Origin: Chloroflexota bacterium
GTDB lineage: Bacteria; Chloroflexota; Limnocylindria; QHBO01
Reading direction: 5' to 3'
Assembly (NCBI GenBank): GCA_005880165.1
Contig: VBJP01000188.1
Location: forward strand, 1 to 6,409
Length of the DNA: 6,409 bases
The notes under the pieces were generated by a model. The model had not been told where the DNA came from. It made no database searches and worked only from the letters and a program-made list of their open reading frames with translations. A program made the translations under genes and the position numbers. Of this stretch, positions 1 through 5,194 are shown piece by piece. Within the stretch, counting starts at the first letter, position 1. Every line of letters begins with the position of its first letter.

Positions 1-188
1 TATTCGACACCGCGTTTCGCGACACGACCGCAGACGAGCGCCTCTTCTTCGCCATCCCTGGCGCCCTATGCATTCCTTGCCGGCAGCTGTACGTCGACCA
101 GCAGCTGATCGGCATCCTTGGACTCTCCGAGGCGCGCTGCACGTTCGCCATCGAGAGCGATCGCGTGCTTCGCTCGCCGGCCGCCTGA
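1..188 (+). CDS. C-terminal fragment of a small CxxC protein, possibly YgiT/MqsA-type zinc finger
   Basis: The frame is open from the left edge (first full codon at position 3) to a TGA at 186-188, giving 61 residues; the start lies outside the window. The visible part reads like a hydrophobic strand followed by IPGALCIPCRQLYVD, then a short helix and the ending ESDRVLRSPAA. In YgiT/MqsA-type zinc fingers the second metal-binding knuckle has the form I/V-P/H-G-x-x-C-x-x-C followed by a short helix, and this segment matches that shape. The first CxxC knuckle would be upstream and cannot be seen. A third cysteine lies about 20 residues after the CxxC pair. If the match is right, it could be a metal-binding regulator or antitoxin-like protein, but no toxin partner is visible. 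It is convergent with holA, so it is a separate transcription unit. The coding call is moderately supported; the family is tentative. Confidence 0.5.
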   Translation, partial: FDTAFRDTTADERLFFAIPGALCIPCRQLYVDQQLIGILGLSEARCTFAIESDRVLRSPAA

Positions 189-209
189 CCGGCCGCCGCC
201 CCTCCGCTC

Positions 210-225
210 GCCAGCGCGTGCTGGC
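210..225. terminator. small hairpin in the convergent gap
   Basis: The inverted repeat GCCAGC-GCGT-GCTGGC (6-bp stem, 4-nt loop) lies in the 51-bp gap between two converging stop codons. That is where a bidirectional terminator would be expected. No T-run follows on either strand, so classic Rho-independent termination is not well supported. A second short repeat (CGGCCG at 178-183 and 190-195) flanks the upstream TGA. The assignment rests mainly on position. Confidence 0.25.
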
Positions 226-239
226 ACCTTGACGCCGCG

Positions 240-1274
240 CTAGCCGGCTGCGCTACGCCCCGCGAGCACGTGCTCGCCGAGCCAGGCGGCGACCGCCGCC
301 TCGGGCTCGATGTCGTTCTTTTTGATGGCCAGATCGGCCTCGAAGAGCCCGCGCAGCATCCTCTCCAGCTCAATGGGCCGATAGCGGCGAGCGGCTTCCA
401 CGACCCGCTCCGCGATCCGCGCGTTGCCGCGCCCCACCAGGCGCGTCAGCTCCAGTGGGGGCACGCCGCGGTCGACCAGGTCGCGGGCAACAATGAGATC
501 CGAGATCCGCCCCTGGAGCGAGGCCATGATGCGCAGCACCGGCTGCCCTTCCTCGAGGGCGCGTCGCAAGGCTGACGCCGCGGCGGCCGGCTCCCGGCGG
601 TCGATGGCGTTGGTGATGGCGAAGACGGAGGCCGGCCGGGTGTCCGCGGTGAGCAGCTCGACGTCCTGGAGTCCAATCGACCGCTCCCCGGCGTAGGTCG
701 CCAGCTTGCGGAGCTCCGAATCGATCACGCGCGTCTGCTCGCCGCGCTCCACGTCGGTCTCCCAGATAGCGCCGCCCACGCGCTCCGCGAGCAGCGATGA
801 GGCCCGCTCCTCGATCGAGTAACCGACGGATGCTGCGCGACGACGGGTCCAACTAGCCAGCTCGGCGCGGCGCGGTGCACGTTGCTCCACGACCTTCCCA
901 CCCCGTTCGCGCACCCCTTGCTCGAGGCGCCGCAGGAGCGCCGGCGGCTTGCCGACATCGCGAGACGGCCGCTCCTCCGCGAGGGCCAGGGCCGCTCCCT
1001 CCGGGAGGTCGCGCACCAGGCCGAGGAGCTTCTCCTCGCCGGACAGCGAGCGACCCGCCGCCCTGAGTGGTTGATGCACCACCACCAGGTGCGGCCCGAA
1101 GAGCCCGACCGAAGCGGCCTCCAGGCGCGCCCGGTCGAGCAGCGCCTCGTCGGGTGACCGCTCGGGCGCCAGGTCGATGCGGTCGGGGTTGCCCAGCTCG
1201 GAGGCCAGCTCCGCGACCGCCGCCGCAATCGCGAACGAGTCGTCGCCGTGCGCGAGGAGCAGCGACGTCGTCAC
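240..1274 (-). CDS. holA: DNA polymerase III subunit delta (HolA)
   Basis: HolA is the delta subunit of the clamp loader; it binds and opens the beta sliding clamp and works with delta-prime and tau/gamma in the cytoplasm. The 344-residue product has the usual family length. Family marks, counted from the chosen start, are the N-terminal strand LLLAHGDDSF (5-14), the central ELRKLATYAG segment (about 187-196), SVFAITNAIDRR (about 216-227), the helical GQPVLRIMASLQGRISDLI segment (from about 243) and the C-terminal LFEADLAIKK region (from about 309). No Walker motif is evident, as expected for delta. I chose the GTG at 1272-1274 because it overlaps the HD gene stop as GTGA, which implies translational coupling, and because the family's first strand starts just after it. 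An ATG 11 codons upstream would only add unconserved residues. The stop is TAG at 240-242. It is the last gene of the comEA-comEC-HD-holA unit; no rpsT follows. Confidence 0.93.
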   Translation of the reverse strand: MTTSLLLAHGDDSFAIAAAVAELASELGNPDRIDLAPERSPDEALLDRARLEAASVGLFGPHLVVVHQPLRAAGRSLSGEEKLLGLVRDLPEGAALALAEERPSRDVGKPPALLRRLEQGVRERGGKVVEQRAPRRAELASWTRRRAASVGYSIEERASSLLAERVGGAIWETDVERGEQTRVIDSELRKLATYAGERSIGLQDVELLTADTRPASVFAITNAIDRREPAAAASALRRALEEGQPVLRIMASLQGRISDLIVARDLVDRGVPPLELTRLVGRGNARIAERVVEAARRYRPIELERMLRGLFEADLAIKKNDIEPEAAVAAWLGEHVLAGRSAAG

Positions 1275-1846
1275 CGGCTGGCCCGCTCCGCGGCGGACGC
1301 CTGCCACGCCACCCGCAGCTGGTCGACGAGGCCTGCGACCGGGAGGCCGATGGCATCCGCGAGCTCCTGTTCAAGCGCCAGCGCGGGCCGCCGAGCGGCG
1401 TTGATCTCAACGCGGAAGCGCGGGTAACGGCGTGCCATGTCGTCCAGGCGCTCGTCGATGGTCATGAACACTTGGGCCACGTGCTTGTCCGCCACACTGA
1501 CGACCACCGATGGCCACCCACGCGGAAAGCGCCGGTCGTCGAGCAGGGCGCTCACCGGATGGCCGGCGACTGGCGGAGCCAGCTCTGCGAAGCCCATCGA
1601 CTCGAGCATCGCCGCCCCCGTCAGGCCGTGGACGCCTCGCCCGCCCCTTGTCTCGAGCTTGTCGATGTCGTGGAGGAGGGCGGCGGCCTCGACGAGGCCC
1701 ACGTCGATCGGAATCCCAGCGGCTTCGAGCCGCTGGGCCGCGTCCTTCGCAACCCGCGCCACGCCCTCCGAGTGCGCGACGATCCCCGCCGGGAGCCAGC
1801 GCGCGACCAGGATGCGATGGGCCTCCTCGGCGTTCGGAATGGCCAT
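1271..1846 (-). CDS. HD-domain phosphohydrolase family protein
   Basis: The 191-residue product carries the metal-binding pattern of the HD superfamily: H25 in AHSEGVA, the H59-D60 doublet in ALLHDIDK, further histidines at 73 and 96, and D120 in SVADKH. This H...HD...D arrangement binds divalent metal and usually supports hydrolysis of nucleotides or other phosphate esters. The substrate cannot be read from the sequence. It is probably cytoplasmic, since no signal peptide or membrane segment is visible. The size is near that of YqeK (an HD-family Ap4A hydrolase encoded close to comE in Bacillus subtilis), but the motif surroundings do not clearly match YqeK, so I do not use that name. The ATG at 1844-1846 fits the usual short N-terminal lead-in to the first HD helix, although no convincing Shine-Dalgarno precedes it. 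The start lies inside the comEC frame, and the TGA overlaps the holA GTG, so expression is probably coupled both ways. Confidence 0.85.
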   Translation of the reverse strand: MAIPNAEEAHRILVARWLPAGIVAHSEGVARVAKDAAQRLEAAGIPIDVGLVEAAALLHDIDKLETRGGRGVHGLTGAAMLESMGFAELAPPVAGHPVSALLDDRRFPRGWPSVVVSVADKHVAQVFMTIDERLDDMARRYPRFRVEINAARRPALALEQELADAIGLPVAGLVDQLRVAWQASAAERASR

Positions 1847-4419
1847 CCGAAGATGCTACCCGCCGGCGTTGCCGGCGTCTGAGGGCGGTTGGCGGGCAGA
1901 GGGGCACCGCTGGTCGCTCTTCGCGAGGGACCGCCGCGCACGACTCGCCCATGAGCGGAGATGGTCCAGGAGGCGCCATCGGTCTGCACTTCGACGGTTC
2001 CGTCGAGGTCGGTGCGCAGAACCGTTGCGCCCGCAGCTTGCAGCGAGCGAATCGTGGCAGGCGCAGGGTGGCCATACCGGTTGCCGGCGCCCACGCTGAT
2101 CAGGCCGGCGGCGGGATGCAGTTCGGCGAGGAAGTGTGAGGTGGTGCCGGAGTCTGAGCCGTGATGCCCGACCTTCAGGATGTCGACGGGCCTGACCACC
2201 GACCGCGCCTCGAGGAGCTCCTCCACCGGAGCCTTGGCATCGCCGGTCAGCAGCGCGCTGAAGGCCCCATAGCGCAGGATGCCGACCACCGAGGCGTTGT
2301 TGATGTCGCCCGTCAGCAGCGGGGCCGCCGCGTCTCCCATGCCCGGGTACCAAATTTCGAGCGTCGTGCGGGGATCGAGGTCGAGTCGCTGTCCTGCACG
2401 CGCCAGGAGGTACCGAGATCCGGGTTCGGCTCGGGCAGCCTCCAGGAATCGGTCGTATGTCGGATTGGGGTAGGCACGCCCGCTGTCCAGGATGGCCGCG
2501 ACGCGAAACCGTTTCAGCACCTCTGGAAATCCGCCGACATGGTCCTGGTGGGGATGGGTGAGGATGACCACGTCGATCGTCCGATGCCACCAGGGAAGCT
2601 TCGCGCCGAGCTGACGCAGTGTCTGGTCGGGATCCGGCCCGGCATCGACCAGCATCGTCCGCCCTTCGGGCGTCAGTACGAGGAGCCCATCGCCCTGCCC
2701 GACGTCGAGCATGACCAGGTGCAGGCGGCCGTCCGGCAAGCTAACGAGCGTCGTCATCGCCAGGATCCCGACCATCGCCACCAGCCCGCGCCGCGGTCTG
2801 CCGAGGCGGCCGATCAGCTGGCTCGCGTGGGCAATGAGCCATCGCAGTCCGGTGCGTGCTCGAGAAGGGCGCCGGATGGCCACGAGCGGCACGGGTCCGT
2901 CGGCCGATTGGTCATCGGGCTGCCGGCGGCCTCGGCGCCAGAGGAGCGCGAGTCCGGGATACCACGCCAGCGCCAGCCAGCCCGGAGCTTCAACGGGGAG
3001 AGCGGCGAGCGGCAGCGCGGCCGCGGCTGAGCCGGCCAGGATCATCAGGCGCAGTCCGAGCCATGCAGAACCGCCCGCGAACCATGACATCGAGTCGGTC
3101 ACGACCGGAATCTGGATGGCGGCCCCCACGACACCGGCGACGGCGGCCATGGCGCTGGCTAGCATCACGAGCGGCACGAGCGGGACTACCACAACGTTCG
3201 CGAGGGGCGCGACCAGGCTGACGCGCTCGAAGGTCGCCAGGATGACCGGCAGCGTGGCTAGCTGCGCCGCAAGCGTGAGCGCCACGGGCTCTCGGAGCCA
3301 TCCCGGCCAGCCCTGCAGCCGTCGCTCGATGGGTGCGCCAAACGCGATCAGCCCCGCGGTTGCCAGCAGCGAGAGCTGGAAGCCCACGTCCCACAGGACC
3401 GAAGGTGCCACCAGCACCATCGCCAGTGCGGCGAGCATCAAGGCCGATGCGGCATGAGCGCGCGAGCCCGCCAGGCGCCCGAGCATCAGCGCTCCCGCCA
3501 TGAGCGCTGCCCGAATGACCGATGGGCTGGATCCCACCAGGACGACATACCCGCCAATGGCCAGGGCGGTGATCGGTTCCACCAGCATCCTGCCTCCCGC
3601 CCGCCGGCGCATCCCGCCGAGCAGACGCGCAATCAGGGCGCCGACGATGGCGATGTTCCAGCCGGAGATTGCGACCACGTGCGTGAGACCGGCGGTCGCA
3701 AACGCCGCGCTCACGGCCGGGTCGATGCTGGTCCGCACCCCGAGGAGGATCCCGGCGCCGAGCGAGGCCTCAGGCTCCGGCACGATGGTGTTCAAGCCGT
3801 CGACGAGGGCGCCTCGCAGGCGCGCGGCAGCGCCCGGCAGACCGAGCTGCTGGTGATTGACGACGGTGGCGTCGAACGTCCGAGCGATCGCCCCGATTCC
3901 CTGGCGGGCGAGAAAAACTCGGTACGCGAATCCATCGAAGTCCTGCGGTTGCTCGAGGCGCGCCCGGAAGACCACGCGGTCACCGGTGCCGACCTCCACC
4001 GCGCGCGGCACCCAGGCCAGGAGACGGCCGCACAGCGGATGGCCATCGGCCTCGACGTTCTCGAGCACGACCTGCTGCTGGTCCGCCTGCGGACGAGGAT
4101 CGTCGAGCACCGTGGCCCTGACGACGACCTCGTGCTTCGTCCCCGCCAGGGCGCCGACCGTCCCGGGTCCACTCGGCAGCGCAGCATCGGACGCTCGGAA
4201 TGACCCGATCGCCAGCCCCAGCACCAGGACGGGAGCCATGGTGAGGGCGCGCGCGACCGGGCTCGGCATCCTGGCGACGGCTCGCCTGGCGGCGACCAGC
4301 AGCAGGATGGAGATCCCGACCCCGAAGAGCTCCAGCGGTAGCGGCCCGGGGTCGGCCAGGTCATTGAGCAGGATGCCGAGCGCAACGCCGGCCAGCCCGG
4401 CCGGAAGGATCAGGACCAT
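1621..4419 (-). CDS. comEC: ComEC/Rec2 family DNA uptake channel with C-terminal metallo-beta-lactamase domain
   Basis: ComEC is the inner-membrane channel for single-stranded DNA in natural transformation. The 932-residue product shows the three-part Gram-positive-type layout. It has N-terminal membrane segments (about 1-20, 30-45, 60-75), then a soluble OB-like DUF4131 region (about 90-190). A Competence domain of many hydrophobic helices follows (about 215-490), with the signature GLTHVVAISGWNIAIVG at 244-260. The MBL-like nuclease domain (about 555-825) contains LDVGQGDG (571-578), THPHQDH (621-627), LLTGDA (723-728), GHHGS (751-755) and H784. The metal-binding residues look complete, so the nuclease part may be active. 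The ATG at 4417-4419 is the only plausible start after the comEA stop, 39 nt away and in the same frame. Oddly, the conserved protein ends near residue 825-855, but no stop occurs until 1621. About 75 extra R/S/P-rich residues are therefore encoded over the HD gene. Only one cysteine (C130) is present. Confidence 0.95.
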   Translation of the reverse strand: MVLILPAGLAGVALGILLNDLADPGPLPLELFGVGISILLLVAARRAVARMPSPVARALTMAPVLVLGLAIGSFRASDAALPSGPGTVGALAGTKHEVVVRATVLDDPRPQADQQQVVLENVEADGHPLCGRLLAWVPRAVEVGTGDRVVFRARLEQPQDFDGFAYRVFLARQGIGAIARTFDATVVNHQQLGLPGAAARLRGALVDGLNTIVPEPEASLGAGILLGVRTSIDPAVSAAFATAGLTHVVAISGWNIAIVGALIARLLGGMRRRAGGRMLVEPITALAIGGYVVLVGSSPSVIRAALMAGALMLGRLAGSRAHAASALMLAALAMVLVAPSVLWDVGFQLSLLATAGLIAFGAPIERRLQGWPGWLREPVALTLAAQLATLPVILATFERVSLVAPLANVVVVPLVPLVMLASAMAAVAGVVGAAIQIPVVTDSMSWFAGGSAWLGLRLMILAGSAAAALPLAALPVEAPGWLALAWYPGLALLWRRGRRQPDDQSADGPVPLVAIRRPSRARTGLRWLIAHASQLIGRLGRPRRGLVAMVGILAMTTLVSLPDGRLHLVMLDVGQGDGLLVLTPEGRTMLVDAGPDPDQTLRQLGAKLPWWHRTIDVVILTHPHQDHVGGFPEVLKRFRVAAILDSGRAYPNPTYDRFLEAARAEPGSRYLLARAGQRLDLDPRTTLEIWYPGMGDAAAPLLTGDINNASVVGILRYGAFSALLTGDAKAPVEELLEARSVVRPVDILKVGHHGSDSGTTSHFLAELHPAAGLISVGAGNRYGHPAPATIRSLQAAGATVLRTDLDGTVEVQTDGASWTISAHGRVVRGGPSRRATSGAPLPANRPQTPATPAGSIFGWPFRTPRRPIASWSRAGSRRGSSRTRRAWRGLRRTRPSGSKPLGFRSTWASSRPPPSSTTSTSSRQGAGEASTA
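1861..1877 (-). other. hairpin just upstream of the HD gene start
   Basis: The perfect inverted repeat CGCCGGC-GTT-GCCGGCG (plus-strand reading; 7-bp stem, 3-nt loop) ends 14 nt before the HD gene ATG. In the mRNA it would sit where ribosomes load for that gene, and no good Shine-Dalgarno lies between. It could affect initiation or be reshaped by ribosomes translating comEC through it. GC-rich DNA gives such repeats often, so a regulatory role is only a possibility. Confidence 0.25.
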
Positions 4420-4458
4420 CCCGCTCTGCGTGGCGCGATCCGTCGCGGGGTCAGAGGG

Positions 4459-5016
4459 TCACTCATCCAGCGTGCGGAACGGCTGCTCCTGGCGCGCGGC
4501 CACGATCTTCTGGACGGTGACCGGTCCGATCCCGGGCAACGCGTCCAGCTGCTCCGGACTCGCCTGGTTCAGGTTGACCGGGCCGCCTGGACTGGGAGCT
4601 GCGGAGCCTGCCGTCCCTCCTCCGCCCCCGTTTGCTTCGCCCTGTCTGGGCACGTAGATCTGCTGGCCGTCGGAGAGGCGCGCAGCCAGGTTGAGCTGAC
4701 GAGACGCGAGCGGAACGTCTGCATCCGGGCTGAACCCGCCGGCCGCCACGATCGCGTCCGCGATCCGCGAACCTGCGGGCACCCGCTGAATGCCCGGCTC
4801 TGCGACGCCGCCCTCGACGTCCACCACGAGCGTCGCGTCGGCGCTTGGCGAAGCGCTCTCCGAGCTGGATGGGAGCTCGCTGCTCAGGACGCCGACGGGC
4901 TCCGGGGATGCGGCGGGTGCTGCGGCGCCTGGTGCCAGAAGCATCCAGCCGGCCGCTCCGGCGAGCAGCAGGGCACCGCCGATCCCGGCCAGCACGAATC
5001 GATCCGTGAGTGGCAC
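4459..5016 (-). CDS. comEA: ComEA-like competence DNA receptor with shortened helix-hairpin-helix domain
   Basis: ComEA is a membrane-anchored, extracytoplasmic protein that binds incoming double-stranded DNA and passes it to ComEC. From the chosen start (185 residues) the order is: a membrane anchor at about 7-27 (FVLAGIGGALLLAGAAGWML), a Ser/Ala/Pro-rich spacer to about 60, and an SLBB-like domain at about 63-123 ending QIYVPRQ. A glycine-rich linker follows at about 127-145. Next comes a helix-hairpin-helix at 147-176 with VNLNQASPEQLDALPGIGP, the DNA-binding hairpin. The protein then stops at PFRTLDE. Family members usually continue about 20 or more residues into a second hairpin, so the C-terminus is short. 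I chose the GTG at 5014-5016 because GAGG (5023-5026) lies 6 nt upstream and the membrane anchor starts soon after. An ATG at 5082 would add 22 residues ahead of the anchor and lacks such support. It is followed by comEC after 39 nt. Confidence 0.88.
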   Translation of the reverse strand: MPLTDRFVLAGIGGALLLAGAAGWMLLAPGAAAPAASPEPVGVLSSELPSSSESASPSADATLVVDVEGGVAEPGIQRVPAGSRIADAIVAAGGFSPDADVPLASRQLNLAARLSDGQQIYVPRQGEANGGGGGTAGSAAPSPGGPVNLNQASPEQLDALPGIGPVTVQKIVAARQEQPFRTLDE

Positions 5017-5194
5017 ATCGCGCCTCGCAGTCGGGAGGCAAGGCAGTGGTGGTCCTGCGTCCGAGGTCCGGCGCCCGGGCACTCGGCGCCGGGCCCCGGA
5101 AGCAGATCAGGAGGATAGGCGGGCGGCTCTTACCGGCCGATTACCCGCGCCTTCGCCGCCGCAGAGTCAGGGCCCTAGTCTGCGAGCAGCGACG
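5017..5194 (-). other. intergenic leader between leuS and comEA
   Basis: This 178-bp gap is the largest in the window and the likeliest place for a promoter of the comEA-comEC-HD-holA unit. I found no convincing -35/-10 pair. It holds an inverted repeat with an 8-bp stem, CCGGCGCC at 5068-5075 and GGCGCCGG at 5085-5092 (9-nt loop). No T-run follows it on the minus strand, so it is not a clear Rho-independent terminator for leuS. It would lie in the 5' leader of comEA if transcription starts upstream of it. No recognisable riboswitch or small gene is seen. Confidence 0.35.
5023..5026 (-). promoter_or_regulatory. ribosome binding site for comEA
   Basis: GAGG on the minus strand stands 6 nt before the GTG at 5014-5016. 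It is the best Shine-Dalgarno match near the possible comEA starts and decides the start in favour of the GTG over the upstream ATG at 5082. Confidence 0.5.

Noticed and set aside
370..852. Minus-strand open frame overlapping holA
   Set aside because: It is out of frame with clear HolA motifs and gives an Arg/Gly-rich translation with no domain.
1275..1307. Upstream ATG start for holA at 1305-1307
   Set aside because: The extra 11 residues are not family-like, and the GTG overlapping the preceding TGA is the more natural start.
2161..3030. Long plus-strand open frame (289 codons) antisense to comEC
   Set aside because: It lies wholly opposite a well-supported comEC, and its translation is Arg/Pro/His-rich without motifs; GC-rich genes commonly create such antisense frames. 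The same applies to the plus-strand frames at 1067-1882 and 3454-4203.
4459..4461. TGA read as a sense codon, joining ComEA to ComEC
   Set aside because: The HD gene and leuS both end at TGA where their families end, so TGA acts as a normal stop here; no selenocysteine-type context is evident.
5017..5082. Upstream ATG start for comEA at 5082
   Set aside because: It would place 22 unconserved residues before the membrane anchor, and the GTG at 5016 has a clear GAGG at proper spacing.
5140..5170. Possible minus-strand promoter (CTGACT, 19-nt spacer, GGTAAT)
   Set aside because: The spacer is long and both boxes match the sigma-70-type consensus poorly; not enough to call.
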